Shown here: positions 9,501-19,000 of the stretch, in pieces | Position numbering within the stretch: position 1 is the stretch's first letter | How the letters are laid out: each line of letters starts with the position of its first letter | Assembly (NCBI GenBank): GCA_046328525.1 | Contig: JAXLWK010000008.1 | Location: 1-64,000 of the forward strand | DNA length: 64,000 nucleotides | Direction of reading: 5' to 3' | DNA from: JBDHWG01 sp046328525 | Lineage (GTDB): Bacteria; Chloroflexota; Anaerolineae; Epilineales; JAHCIE01 | Program-made: the position numbers and the translations under genes | Notes under the pieces: model-generated | Told to the model about the DNA's origin: nothing | The model's input: only the letters and a program-made list of their open reading frames with translations | Databases searched by the model: none

Positions 9501-10116
9501 CGCCCACAGCCCCAGCCACAGCTGGTTCGCCAGAAATGTCGACTCGGTGAGCGACCAGTTTCTCGTCAGCCAGCCCATCACGCCCACCACCGGCGCGGAG
9601 CTTGCGTTCTGGCAGCGCTACGACCTGGAAGCGTCCGGCTACGATAGCGGGCGCGGCTACGACGGCGGCGTCGTAGAGGTCAGCGTTGACAACGGCGTGA
9701 CGTGGTCCGACATGGGCGCGAACTTCACCCAGAACGGCTATAACCGCACGATCTCCGACAGCTTCAACAACCCATTGGGCGGGCGGCAGGCGTTCAGCGG
9801 CGACAGCGACGGCTGGATCGAGAGCCGCGCCGATCTCGCGGCGTGGGCGGGGCAGCCGATTCGGCTGCGCTTCCGCCTCGGCACCGACTCGTCCACCGCG
9901 CGCACAGGCTGGTACGTGGACGACATCCATGTGGGCGCGCCGTTCACGACCACCTGGACGCCGGTGACGGTGACACCGCCGGATGTGTTCTTCTTCGCCT
10001 GGACGACGCCGAGCCAGCCGAGCGACACCGCGTGCGTGCGCGTGCGCGCCGAGGTCGGCGGCCGGCCGCCGTCGGCGTGGAGCCAGAGCAACCCGTTCCG
10101 GCTCGTCGCGCCGTAG
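6517..10116 (+). CDS. Secreted M36 (fungalysin)-like zinc metallopeptidase with duplicated C-terminal modules
   Basis: 1199 residues from GTG 6517, which follows GAAAGGAAG at good spacing. A signal peptide (RILLPILVFILALGTAQAQ) targets it for export. Residues about 90-150 resemble an FTP/PepSY propeptide. The active site is H387-E-Y-G-H391 (VVHEYGHAIQD), with E414 in GEGFGDF as third zinc ligand, as in M36 peptidases. The rest is a duplication: an Ig-like domain (YPAGGE...VTW), then a jelly-roll-like module (FFDNVENGPDGW near 619), repeated from about 921 (FYDNVESGSAGW near 966). The copies are joined by RVFLPLV plus a Pro/Thr linker (about 868-918). It probably degrades extracellular protein. 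No partner gene is adjacent, and a REP-like hairpin follows the stop. Confidence 0.85.
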   Translation: MRWTRILLPILVFILALGTAQAQGPTPSGASAGGVGCASVKTDSATGAIRQLTDCGIVDTRRDPETVARSILGGLAPQLGLQRDGRDLALNTVRQTDVATHVRFQQMHKGVPVYLGEVLVQYTPQGKAQWVLNQTIPNLDVDVTPRIEESQALAIATAATPDAARLRAPATAELVIYAEGIAPLLAWHILLPTAAPMADWHVMVAAGDGKILRQWNSIVRDSGSALTYDPNAVQDSGNTSLRDNNHQTSAALDAARSLVTLTDLNPAVRTLKGLYADMTALGVQGCDGLTHPPYTQPYTPGLANEPSRVYSYARNDMRFQEVVAYYAITATQRWIQSLGFANVNNRSIPVNVHCFADDNSNYTSVDGGLHFGDGGVPDAEDADIVVHEYGHAIQDNQVPGWGPVKNTPQRAMGEGFGDFLAGMASISKGNPGYQAGGKYCIGDWDATAYNPAVPNAGGGCLRWINGRNESTGRDVGQYAGRVAEEHDDGRFWSAALTCVYEGMGGTAQARDDVMKLVLQHHFSLLPDSSNNAFDTAVNALQIADTNLFGGAHKLLIRNCMLQRNLIQLPTATTPTITYPAGGEIILPGSTIDVTWAANGAPSDTAHRVEYTSECQPRGDFFDNVENGPDGWSTQHAQGQSNWRIVSDNGHDSPHSWFSPSQASVSDQYLISPPIHVQPGSLLSFWHSYNLEGGGITAYDGGVVEVSADGGATWTDLGPQMTQNGYSGVIGASASNPLAGRSVFSGDSGGWIETRATLGPWADQVIRIRFRQATDNTVARPGWWVDDILVGQPFSISWQPVGVAAPGASSLRWTAPGQSGDNYCVRVRGEGENYKVSAWSTSRPFALAFLTDLQPRVFLPLVVGGGSQSAPTPTPVSNTPTPTLTPPPTWTPLPTPLPTMTPTPSATPSPTPSPTPQGANAPKLTYPMGGETLTAGSAVTVTWQMPLPQPGASFRLEASAACVPSDGFYDNVESGSAGWTTLHGPGVSLWSLSNADAHSPSHSWFARNVDSVSDQFLVSQPITPTTGAELAFWQRYDLEASGYDSGRGYDGGVVEVSVDNGVTWSDMGANFTQNGYNRTISDSFNNPLGGRQAFSGDSDGWIESRADLAAWAGQPIRLRFRLGTDSSTARTGWYVDDIHVGAPFTTTWTPVTVTPPDVFFFAWTTPSQPSDTACVRVRAEVGGRPPSAWSQSNPFRLVAP

Positions 10117-10172
10117 CCCCTCACCCTCTTCTCGCCCCCTCTCCCGTTCTGGGAGAGGGGGAAGGGGGTGAG
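10117..10172. repeat. Palindromic repeat (CCCTCACCC / CCCTCTCCC type)
   Basis: CCCCTCACCC and CCCCCTCTCCC are followed by their complements GGGAGAGGGGG and GGGGGTGAGGG, forming a long hairpin just after the peptidase stop. A second copy of the family is at 50449-50560. It may act as a transcription end. Confidence 0.7.
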
Positions 10173-10187
10173 GGACGAACCGCACGC

Positions 10188-10216
10188 TTGACGTAACGGC
10201 GGGGCCGGCGTATAAT
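10188..10216 (+). promoter_or_regulatory. Sigma70-type promoter of nurA
   Basis: TTGACG (10188-10193), 17 bp, TATAAT (10211-10216). The leader to ATG 10253 is about 30 nt and contains GGAGG. Confidence 0.75.
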
Positions 10217-10252
10217 GGCTTTGCGAACAAGTGTGCGATTCCGGAGGCGCTC

Positions 10253-11359
10253 ATGCCCGATTTCCTGGACCAGCTCGCCCGCCGCATCGAAGCCAAGGCC
10301 GACCGCCTCGGCGGCACCTTCTCCGACAGCGCCAACAGCATCGAAGCCGACATGCGCGACCTGGTGCGCGCCAACTGGCGCCCGCTGCCCGCCGACACCT
10401 TTCGCGGGCGGCGCCGCCCGGCCTGCGCCGTGGACAGTTCCATCAACAGCGCCGACCTGGCGAACGGCGCGACGCTATTCGTCTCCCAGGCGCTGTGCCT
10501 GGGCCACGGCGCGACGGTGTACGACGGCATCGAGTGCAGCCGCGTCGAGGTCGAGATTCTGCCCGGCGCCACCGGCGAGGGGAAGCTCAAGCGCTTCAAC
10601 GACCTGCTCATGCAGACGCTGGAAGTGGCCGTCGCGCGCGAAGCGCTGGAGAGTCTGCCGGATGGCAGCGTTCTCTACATGGACGGCGCGCTCTACTCGC
10701 GCCTGCCGCAGCTCTACCCCCTGGACATCGAGGGCATTGACCCGCTGCACGCGCAGATCGCCGGCGACTACCTGTGCCTCTTCGACGCCTGCCAACGCCG
10801 CGGCCGCGCCGTGGATCTCGTGTGCGTTGCCAAGACCAGCCGCACCGACCAGCACACCCAGATCTGGGCGCGCGAGGTGGGGCTGAACGTCCACGCCCAC
10901 ATGAGCGACAGCGAGGCGATCTACCGCTGGACCGAGGGCCGGGCGGGCTTCTCCACGCCGGTGGTCCTGGGCCACGTCAGCTTCTCCGGTGGCAACGACT
11001 ACGTGCTCACCGACACCGGCCTGGCCGACGCGCCGGCCGTGGTAGCCTTCTTTGTGCGCCTCGCCGACTACGATGACCCGCTGCTCATCGAGCTGCCGTG
11101 CGCCTGCCTCGGCCACAGCGGCACCCTCAGCAACCTGGAGGCGCAGCCCCTCGACATGGGCCGGTTCGACGTGCTGCCCATTCTCCAGGCGCTCGCTTCC
11201 GACTACGGCGGCCTCGAAGTCTACAACGCCCTGCTCTACAGCGTGGACCGCGAGGTGCGCCTCAAGCACAGCACCATGCAAGAGGTTTACATTCCGCTGG
11301 TCACGCGCGTCATCGGCCACGAGGTGCGCCTCGACCGCAGCGATCGGCGCTGGTATTGA
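10253..11359 (+). CDS. nurA: NurA-domain nuclease
   Basis: 368 residues. NurA nucleases are Mn-dependent 5'-3' exonucleases with an RNase H-like fold that work with the HerA translocase in DNA end resection. Visible signatures are the first metal-binding aspartate D61 in CAVDSSI, a second acidic strand YMDGAL (D144), and the late motif VCVAKTSRT. The ATG follows CGGAGGCGCTC. No herA gene lies in the window. The next gene, a DUF155-like membrane protein, starts 41 bp downstream and is probably co-transcribed. The family call is good; its partner and role here are unknown. Confidence 0.8.
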   Translation: MPDFLDQLARRIEAKADRLGGTFSDSANSIEADMRDLVRANWRPLPADTFRGRRRPACAVDSSINSADLANGATLFVSQALCLGHGATVYDGIECSRVEVEILPGATGEGKLKRFNDLLMQTLEVAVAREALESLPDGSVLYMDGALYSRLPQLYPLDIEGIDPLHAQIAGDYLCLFDACQRRGRAVDLVCVAKTSRTDQHTQIWAREVGLNVHAHMSDSEAIYRWTEGRAGFSTPVVLGHVSFSGGNDYVLTDTGLADAPAVVAFFVRLADYDDPLLIELPCACLGHSGTLSNLEAQPLDMGRFDVLPILQALASDYGGLEVYNALLYSVDREVRLKHSTMQEVYIPLVTRVIGHEVRLDRSDRRWY

Positions 11360-11399
11360 CGCGCGTGGCCGACATGGTTCTCGTGGCGGACGTACTTCT

Positions 11400-12563
11400 A
11401 TGAAGAATCCATCTGAGACGGCGGCCGGCGTATCGGCCGCGCCCGATCGCAGCGCAACCCCGCCGCCGGTTATCAGCGCCGCGCGGCTGACCCTGTGCCA
11501 GTTCTACGATGTCGGCTTCAGCATTGACCTCGACCGCGCCCAGGAGCTGCTCACCCGCCGTGCGGCCAGTCGTCAGCCCCCCGCCCCGGCACGGCAGTCG
11601 GGCAGCATCCAGATCGCTCAGCCGCCCTTGCGCGTTGACCTGGGCGACGAAAGCGCGACGCTGGGCGGGTTGACCGGCCACGGCCGCATGCGGGCGGGCA
11701 TCTATGACCTGGCCGTCGTCGTGCTGAACCTGGAGATCGAGCTGCCGCCGGACACGACGTGGCGCACGGTGGCGCAGGTTCTCAACGCCTGGCAGGAGCC
11801 GCCGGCGGCCCTGCGCGACCTGTTCGCGCGCACGGTAGACCGCCTTGCAGCCGAGATTCGCCCGGCCATTACGCGACCCGAGCGGTCGAGCATCGTCGAG
11901 GACTACTCGATCCTGACGGTGGACCGGATGGCCGACGGGACGCCGGCCGAGCTTGCCGCCCACCCGCTTGTCCTGGCCGCGCTCCTGGGCGAGGAGCGCC
12001 CGCTCAGCGCGACGGCGACGCGCCTGGTCGCCAGCCTGAGCTACTTTCCGGAGGACCTGGCGCTGCTGAGCTGGAACGGCGCTTTGCTCATCGAGCCGGA
12101 CCCCGCCGCCGCACAGACGGCGCAGGAGCTGATCGAGTTCGCCAACGTCGAGCTGCTGCTGATGCGCTCCTACGACGCGGAGATTGACGCCGAGCTACCC
12201 AGGGTCTACCGCCGCATCGAGAGCGCCAGCGACCGCTTCCACCTGCCGCTCGTGCGCCGCTATAGCCGGCTGATGCACGACGTTCAGCGCCTGGTCATCG
12301 AGGTCACCGAGGTGACGGAGCGCGTTGACAATGCTCTGAAGGTAACGGACGACGTATACTGGAACCGACTCTATAGCGCGCTCATGACGGTGTTGCGTGT
12401 CCAGGTGTGGCGGCAGGGCGTGGAGCACAAGCTGGCCTTGCTGCGCGAGACCTACGGGATGCTGCACGACGAGACCGATGTCGAGCGCGCGACGACGCTC
12501 GAGGTGGCCGTCATCATCCTGATTGCAATCGAGCTAATCCTGGCGCTGCTGCGCGCCCATTGA
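11400..12563 (+). CDS. DUF155/RMD1-like protein with C-terminal membrane anchor
   Basis: 387 residues from ATG 11400. The longer open frame upstream is a shadow inside nurA. The N-terminus is Pro/Ala-rich. The central part is alpha/beta (LCQFYDVGFSIDLDRA; YDLAVVVLNLEIELP; EDYSILTVDRM). A long helical region follows, then one C-terminal membrane helix (LEVAVIILIAIELILALL) right at the end. This order, with a helical bundle and a terminal LE-x-x-I-I-L-I-x-I-E helix, is that of the DUF155 (RMD1/Sif2) family. No enzymatic motif is seen. It is the second gene of the nurA unit. Family assignment is by pattern and moderately confident. Confidence 0.6.
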   Translation: MKNPSETAAGVSAAPDRSATPPPVISAARLTLCQFYDVGFSIDLDRAQELLTRRAASRQPPAPARQSGSIQIAQPPLRVDLGDESATLGGLTGHGRMRAGIYDLAVVVLNLEIELPPDTTWRTVAQVLNAWQEPPAALRDLFARTVDRLAAEIRPAITRPERSSIVEDYSILTVDRMADGTPAELAAHPLVLAALLGEERPLSATATRLVASLSYFPEDLALLSWNGALLIEPDPAAAQTAQELIEFANVELLLMRSYDAEIDAELPRVYRRIESASDRFHLPLVRRYSRLMHDVQRLVIEVTEVTERVDNALKVTDDVYWNRLYSALMTVLRVQVWRQGVEHKLALLRETYGMLHDETDVERATTLEVAVIILIAIELILALLRAH

Positions 12564-12570
12564 GGCAGGG

Positions 12571-12671
12571 GGTGGCTCCACGGTATAGCGTGGAAGAGCC
12601 GAATTCACCCCCCATCCCCCCGCTGGCGGGGGGAGCAGAGGGGGGTCTCCACGCTATCGTGTAGAGCTACC
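12571..12671. repeat. ~100-bp MITE-like element, copy A
   Basis: It begins GGTGGCTCCACGGTATAGCG and ends CACGCTATCGTGTAGAGCTACC, with a GC-rich palindromic core (CCCCCCGCTGGCGGGGGG). Its reverse complement matches the element at 21802-21903 with only about six differences. It sits between the convergent DUF155-like and permease genes and touches the permease stop codon (12673-12675). Confidence 0.85.
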
Positions 12672-12672
12672 G

Positions 12673-13500
12673 CTATCCGCGGTAGCCGCCGAAGAAGCGG
12701 AACCCGAAGCGGCGGCTCACGAACACGTAGAGGAGGAGGACGGGCAGGGCGTAGAGCAGGGCGAAGGCCGACGTGAGGGGCAGGCGGGCCAGCCCACCCT
12801 CGTCGCGGTAGCCATAGATGACGAGGGGCGCCGGGTACATCTCCGGGGCGCGCAGCAGGACGAACGGGACGAAGAACTCGCCCCACGCCGAGACGAACAC
12901 CCAGACGGCGACGACAGCCAGGCCGGGCCGGATCAGGGGCAGCACGACATCGCGCAGAGCGCGGGTCGGCGACGCGCCGGCCAGGATCGCCGCCTCCTCG
13001 CACGAGCGGGGGACGCCGCCCAGGAAGTCGCGCACGAGGAACGTGGCGGCCGGGAGGATGAGTGCGGCCAGGATCAGGATAACCCCCAGGTGGCTGCCGA
13101 GGAGATTCATCTGGGCGGCGATGAGGTAGAGCGGGATCATGGCGACGGGGCCAGACACGACGGCGGCGACGAGAATCAGGGCATAGAGGATGAGGTCTCG
13201 CCCCTTGACCGCGCCCCGCGTGATGGCGTAGGCGGCGAGCGCCGCCGCGACCATGACCGCCAGCGTCACGCCCACGGCGATGATCGGGCTGTTCCAGAAC
13301 AGGGCGCTGGCGGCCAGCGGGTTGGCGAAAATCAGGCGGAAGTTCGCCAGGGTCGGCGGCGCGGGAATCTCCAGCCGCAGGCTGGCGCGCGAGTTGAACG
13401 GCGTGAGGATCACCCACAGCAGCGGCGTCGCGTAGAAGATGACGACCGCGGCCAGAAAGATGGCCCGCCCGGCCCGCCCGGCCAGGCTGAGAGGATTCAT
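12673..13500 (-). CDS. Carbohydrate ABC transporter permease (MalG type)
   Basis: 275 residues from ATG 13500. The open frame further upstream is a shadow. About six transmembrane helices are visible. The cytoplasmic EAA loop that contacts the ATPase is EEAAILAGASPTRALRD, followed by LPLIRPG. It is the last gene of the binding-protein/permease/permease unit. Its ATG overlaps the stop of the previous permease by 4 bp (ATGA), indicating coupled translation. No ATPase is encoded here, so a shared MsiK/UgpC-like ATPase must come from elsewhere. Confidence 0.9.
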   Translation of the reverse strand: MNPLSLAGRAGRAIFLAAVVIFYATPLLWVILTPFNSRASLRLEIPAPPTLANFRLIFANPLAASALFWNSPIIAVGVTLAVMVAAALAAYAITRGAVKGRDLILYALILVAAVVSGPVAMIPLYLIAAQMNLLGSHLGVILILAALILPAATFLVRDFLGGVPRSCEEAAILAGASPTRALRDVVLPLIRPGLAVVAVWVFVSAWGEFFVPFVLLRAPEMYPAPLVIYGYRDEGGLARLPLTSAFALLYALPVLLLYVFVSRRFGFRFFGGYRG

Positions 13501-14426
13501 ACCCGCAGCCTGTTGCGCCGCACGTAGGCGAGGAAGACCAGGCCGAGCAGCAGGTTCAGGATGAGTACGACAATGGAGATGGCCGCGCCCTGTCCGAAGC
13601 GGAACGGCGGCACGAACGCCGCCAGGTAGATGTAGATCGAGAGCATCTCGGTGCGCTCCACGGGGCCGCCGCCCGTGAGCAGAAACGGGGTGAAGGTATT
13701 GAGCGTCCAGAGCATGACGAGCAGCACGTCGGTGATGATGTAGGCGCGCAGAAAGGGGAGGAGTATGTCGCGGAACTTCTGCCAGCCCGACGCCCCCGCC
13801 ACGGTCGAGGCTTCGAGGTACGACGGCGGGATCGTCGCCAGCGCCGCTGAGAACAGCAGCATCGAGAACGCCGCGCCGCGCCAGGCGTTGAACACGATCA
13901 CCGACAGCAGCGCGTAGTCGAGCTGCCAGTCGGGCCGGCCCAGCCCCAGCCAGGCCAGGGCCGCGTTGAGCGCGCCCGCGTTGCGGTCGAGGACGGCGAA
14001 CCAGGCGAAGGCGACCACGGTGTCGGGCAGAATCCACGCCATGATCGCCAGGCTTAGCACAAACTCGCGCAGCGGGCCGCGCCAGCCGTACAGCGCCCAG
14101 GCCAGCGCCAGGCCCAGGCCGACCTGCCCGAGGATGGCCGAGCCAAAGACGAACTGGGCCGTCACCCACAGCGACCAGCCGAAGCCGCCGCGCGTCAGCC
14201 ACCCGTCCGACGGCAAGAGGCGCGCGTAGTTCGCCAGGCCGACCCAGCGCAGATCGGCGGCCTCCGGCCCCAGGAGCTGCGAGTTCGTCAGGCTGATAAC
14301 GAGCGTCCAGGCGAAGGGCAGGACCAGGAAAGTGGCAATGAGCAGCATGGCCGGCAGAAGCATGGCGGCGCTGGTGCGCCGCGGCAGCCACGGCCGCGCC
14401 GGCTCCGGCCGCTCGAAGACGGTCAC
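13497..14426 (-). CDS. Carbohydrate ABC transporter permease (MalF/UgpA type)
   Basis: 309 residues with six or more transmembrane helices and a binding-protein-dependent permease signature (EASTVAGASGWQKFRDILLPFL). It should pair with the MalG-type permease downstream and the lipoprotein encoded upstream. The 4-bp ATGA overlaps at both ends show a tightly coupled operon. Confidence 0.9.
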   Translation of the reverse strand: MTVFERPEPARPWLPRRTSAAMLLPAMLLIATFLVLPFAWTLVISLTNSQLLGPEAADLRWVGLANYARLLPSDGWLTRGGFGWSLWVTAQFVFGSAILGQVGLGLALAWALYGWRGPLREFVLSLAIMAWILPDTVVAFAWFAVLDRNAGALNAALAWLGLGRPDWQLDYALLSVIVFNAWRGAAFSMLLFSAALATIPPSYLEASTVAGASGWQKFRDILLPFLRAYIITDVLLVMLWTLNTFTPFLLTGGGPVERTEMLSIYIYLAAFVPPFRFGQGAAISIVVLILNLLLGLVFLAYVRRNRLRV

Positions 14427-15886
14427 CGCGCGGCGCGTTCCACGCGGTCGGCGCCGACGATCTCGATCAGGCGCTTCTCATACGCGGCGGCGGCTTCCTC
14501 GGGCGTTTTCTCGCCGGCGATGACGCTCTCCGTCGCCTGCTGAATCGCCAGGGACACCGCCGGGTAGGCCGGGTCGGCGGGCCGCGTCGTCGTGAGCGGC
14601 AGAATCTTCTGCGCCAGCGCCGTCATCACCGGGTTGTCCGGCACCGGCACGTCATCCCGCACCCGCAGGCGCGGCTCGCGCTTCTGGTAATCGTCCAGGG
14701 CTTCCTTGCTGAACATCTCGGCCAGCAGCGCCCACGCCTCGGCCGGGTGGGCCGTGTTGGGGTTCAGCACGTAGCCCGTGCCGCCGGACACCGTCACGTA
14801 GTCCTGGCCGCGGATGCCCTTGCCCGGCCCCATCGCCGGCATCGGCGCCCAGCCCACGAGCGCCTCCTTGTTCGGCAGCGCCGTGTCGCCCTCAGTGAGC
14901 ACCCCGCGCCAGAGGTAGTCGCCCTCGGCGTAGATGGCGATCTTGCCGTCGCGAAAGTCGCGCTGTGACTGCTCGCGCCCGCCCTTGACAAGCTGGAGGT
15001 GGGCGTCGCCCAGCTTTTCGTCCACGTAGAGCCGCTTGTAGAAATTCAAGGCGTCCACGATGGCGGGTCCGCCCCCGATGTACTTGTTCGTGTCGAAGTT
15101 GTAGACGTTGACGCCGGCGCCGAGCACAAGGGGATACCAGCCCTGCATCGTCGTCGCCTCGCCGTTCACCGCCCCGCCGATCACCTGGAGCGGGGTCACG
15201 TCCGGGCGCTTCTGCTTGATGAGCCGCGCGGCGGCGAAGATGTCGTCCCAGCTCTTCGGCTGCCAGGGATCCGGCAGCCCCACCTCTTTGAAGATGTCCT
15301 TGCGATACCATAGCACGCGGGCGTCGGTGCCCTCGGCGAGACCGTAGCGCTTCCCCTGGTAGCCCATGATGCGCTGCAGCGGCCCGGGGATGTGCTTCCA
15401 GCCCTCCCACGTGTTCACGTCGGAGCCGGCCAGCTCGTCCAGCGGCTTGAGCAGCCCGGCGGTGACGAACTCCGGCGTCCAGAACCCGTCGAACGCCAGG
15501 ATGTCAGCCCCGCGCCCGGCTTTGAGGTCGAGGGCGTACTGCTGCTTCAGCGCCTCATCGTCTACCGTTCCCTGGATCACCTTCACCTGGACATTCTTGC
15601 CCTGCTGCCGCATCCTCGCCTCGTAGCGCGGGGCGACGTCGTCGGTCAGCCAGCGGTAGCTGTTGTCGCCGTCGCCGCCCTGGACGCAGCCGCAGTTGAT
15701 GGCGACGGTCACGGGCGCCGCCGCGGCCGACAGGGCGGCGGTTGGGAGGGCGGGCGCGGCGGTAGGCGCGGCCGGCGCAGCGGCCCGGGGCAGCGTCGAC
15801 GCTGGCGGCGGGAGGGCGCCGCAGCCGGCGAGAAACACGAGTATCGCCGTTGACACAATAGTGAGACCGGTCGCAAGACGGATCAT
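14423..15886 (-). CDS. Extracellular solute-binding lipoprotein of a carbohydrate ABC importer
   Basis: 487 residues. A lipoprotein signal ends in the lipobox LAGC with C22 as the lipidated residue, followed by an Ala/Pro-rich spacer and a family 1 solute-binding fold (ADILAFDGFWTPEFVTAGLLKPLDEL-type segment, then VLWYRKDIFKEVGLPDPW and WDDIFAAARLIKQK). It captures a sugar outside the membrane for the two permeases that follow. The ATG is preceded by AGGAAG. It is divided from the upstream regulator gene, on the same strand, by a gap of 114 bp that contains its promoter. Confidence 0.9.
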   Translation of the reverse strand: MIRLATGLTIVSTAILVFLAGCGALPPPASTLPRAAAPAAPTAAPALPTAALSAAAAPVTVAINCGCVQGGDGDNSYRWLTDDVAPRYEARMRQQGKNVQVKVIQGTVDDEALKQQYALDLKAGRGADILAFDGFWTPEFVTAGLLKPLDELAGSDVNTWEGWKHIPGPLQRIMGYQGKRYGLAEGTDARVLWYRKDIFKEVGLPDPWQPKSWDDIFAAARLIKQKRPDVTPLQVIGGAVNGEATTMQGWYPLVLGAGVNVYNFDTNKYIGGGPAIVDALNFYKRLYVDEKLGDAHLQLVKGGREQSQRDFRDGKIAIYAEGDYLWRGVLTEGDTALPNKEALVGWAPMPAMGPGKGIRGQDYVTVSGGTGYVLNPNTAHPAEAWALLAEMFSKEALDDYQKREPRLRVRDDVPVPDNPVMTALAQKILPLTTTRPADPAYPAVSLAIQQATESVIAGEKTPEEAAAAYEKRLIEIVGADRVERAAR

Positions 15887-15924
15887 AATGCACTTCCTGG
15901 CGTTGGCGCTTCATCCATGCGTTC

Positions 15925-15954
15925 GCTATATCCAGTATCCCACAAGCCGTCCAA
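15925..15954 (-). promoter_or_regulatory. Candidate promoter of the first ABC importer operon
   Basis: On the minus strand TTGGAC (15954-15949), 18 bp, TATAGC (15930-15925). The predicted start near 15918 leaves a leader of about 30 nt. Confidence 0.5.
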
Positions 15955-16000
15955 GACTCTTGCCGAAGTTATGCCGAAAAATTGCCGACTCCGACGGCGG

Positions 16001-19000
16001 TCATATCTCTTCGCCGGCGCGGAGCCTCTGATACAGCGCCGTCGTCTCTGCCTCCAGGCCGATGCCCTCCCGCTTCCGGGCAGCCGCCAGAGCCTGGTAG
16101 TGGCGCACCGCCTGGCCGCGCTCTCCCTGGCGCGCGTGGCAGCGCATGATGCCGCGATGGGCAGCCTCTTCGTAGTCGTCGTGTTCGGCGGCACGGCGGA
16201 ACATCATCGCGGCCTCGGTGTAGCGGCCGGCGTCGAAGTCCAGGCGGGCGAGGGTTAGCAGCGCCCGGAGATACGTCAGGTCCAGCGCCTGGCGCATCTG
16301 CGTCGTCCACGGGCTGTCCACGTCGTTCAGGAATGGGCCGCGGTAGAGGTCAACAGCGCGTTCCAAGTGTACTGCCGCCTCGGCCGGCGCCTCTGCGGCG
16401 AGGCGCTGGCCGGCCGCCGCCTCCGCCATGAGCGTCTCGACGTCGCACCAGTAGGGCAGGCTGTGGTTGAACTCGTACTCGTCGCGCGTGCAAACGACCC
16501 ACGTTTTGCCGCCGAGCGCCTTGCGCAGGTTATGCAGCGTGTTATGGAAGCGGCCCCGCATCTGCTGCGGGGTGGCTTCGGGCCAGATCGCCGCGCCGAT
16601 GGCGTGGAGCGAGCGGTTCGGCTGAGTCAGCAGGTAGAAGAGCATCTCGAGGGCGCGCGTGTAGGTGTAGTCGGCCGGCTGCACCTGGTAGTCGCCACGC
16701 GAAAGCTGGGCGTTCCCCAGGCCGATGATGCGAACAGGCTCAACGCCCGCCACCACCGCCCCTGGCGGCGCCTTCTCGACGGTCTCCGCCTCCACCGCCT
16801 GGGCCGTCTCGGCAAGGGCGATGGCGTCGTAGGGGCTGCGGCAGACCGCCTCGACCACCGCCTCCAGCGGCAGCGCCAGCCCCGCGTTCCACAGCGCGGC
16901 GAACTGCCGCTCGCCCAGCGCCGCCCGCGCATTGGCGAGGAACTGGTTGTGCTGGGGTAGGTAGCGCGCGGCCAGTGGCGCTTCCATGCGGTCGCGCGCA
17001 GTCTTACAAACACCCAGGAGCTTGACGCACGCCGCCATCTGGCCCTGGGCGTGGGCATTCATGCCCACGATGACCAGGGTATCGGTCATGCCGCGGCGGT
17101 CGCCCAACTGCAAGCGCATCGCCAGGCTCTCGTTGTAGAGCCGGTGCGCCAGGGCATAGTCTCGGTTGTAGATGGCGACGATAGCGCGGCTGACCAGGAG
17201 CGAGGCCAGCTTGTAGCGGTCGTCCACGCGCCGCAGGGCGTCCTCACACTCCCGCAGCACATCGTCTACCCCCTCCGGGCCGCTGTTCAGGAGATCGAGG
17301 AAGGCCAGGTTGTGCCTGGCCCAGGCGATGCCGCCGGGGATGTTCAGGCCCTGCCACAGGTCGAGGCTGGCATTGTACAGGCGGCGCGCTTCGTCGTTCT
17401 CGTCCAGGGTGAGCGCCACGTCCCCCATCTCGCTCAGGGCAATGGCGAGCGCCCCTTTGTCGCCCAGGCTCCGATACAGCTCAATCGCTTCCTCGAAGCA
17501 TTGCCGCGCCCGATCGTAGTGCTTCTGGCGGAACGCCGTCAGGCCCAGGTTGGTGAGAACGAACGCCGTGTGCCAGCGGTCGCCGTTGTGCCGAAACGTG
17601 TCGAGGGCTTGCTCGAGACGCTGGCGGGCGCGGCTGTAGTTCGCCTGGCGCTGGTCGAGCATGCCCAGCAGGCTCAGGGGCATGGCCGCGCTAGCCTCGT
17701 CGCCGATGGCGTGGAACAGCGCCAGGCTCTCTTCGAGCTGCCCACGAACGGTCGTGTAGTCGCCGGACACCAGGGAGGACATGGCGAGGTAGTTGAGCGC
17801 CCAGGCGAGGCCCCAACGGTCGCCCACGGCGCGGAACATCTCGACGCTCTGGGGCTGAACCTGCCGCGCCCGGGCGTAGTCGGCCTCAAAGTCGGCCTCC
17901 AGGCCGGCGAACATCCAGGCATACGCCAGCCCGCACTGGTCCTCGACGTTCTGGTAGATGGCGATGCACTCGTCGAAGTAGCGCCGCGCCTCGGCGTAGT
18001 CGTCCTGGAACGCGGCCAGGACGCCCGCCCCCAGCAGCGCCTCGGCGCGGGCGCGGTGCAGTGCGACGGCCTCCTCGCGGATACGCGGCGTGTCGTGGGC
18101 GTACCACCGCGACTCCTCTTCGAAGTCGCAGTGCGGGCCGCGCTTGAGGATCGCCTCCAACCAGCCCCGCCCTTCGGAGGTGAAGCCGCGCAGATACCAG
18201 AACCAGAAGAGCGCCGCGCCCAGCTGCGTGGCGTCACCCTGCGCCTCGGCGTCGTCCAGACTCCACGCCAGGGCGCTGCGCAGGTTCTCATGTTCCAGCT
18301 CCAGGCGATCCAGCCATTCCCCCTGCTGTGACCCGCGCACGCCGACGGCGGCCTGCTGCGCCAGCGCCAGGAACCATCGCAAGTGCCGCCGCTGCGCCGC
18401 CTCGGTCTCGCCCGCCGCCACGAGTTTCTCGCGCGCGTACTCCCGCACGGTCTCCAGCATCCGATAGCGGGCCGCCGCGCCCTCCACGCGCTGGTGGCGC
18501 TCCAGGAGCGACTTGTCCACGAGACGCGACACCAGGTCGAGTACGTCGTCGGGCCCGAGGGGATCATCCGTGAACAGCCCGGCGGCCACCGCCTCGACGG
18601 CCTCCAGGGTGAAGTCACGGGCGAAGACGGAGAGGCGGCGGAACAGCACGCGCTCTTCCGGCGACAGCAGCTCGTGGCTCCAGTCGAGGGCCGCGCGCAT
18701 CGTGCGGTAGCGGGGCAGAGCGGTGCGGCTGCCGCCCACCAGCAGGTGGAAGCGGTCGTCCAGGCGCGCCGCGATCTGCTCCACGGACAGGACTTTGACC
18801 CGCGCCGCCGCCAGTTCGAGGGCGAGGGGGATGCCGTCGAGGCGCTGGCAGATGTGGGCGACGACGGGGGCGTTCGCGTCGGTCAGGCTGAAGTCGGCGT
18901 CGGCCACGCTGGCGCGTTCCACGAACAGGCGCACCGCCTCGGACGCGGCGATCTTGTCGCGGCTCACGCCCGGCATGCCGTTGCGCAGCGGCGGCTGTTC

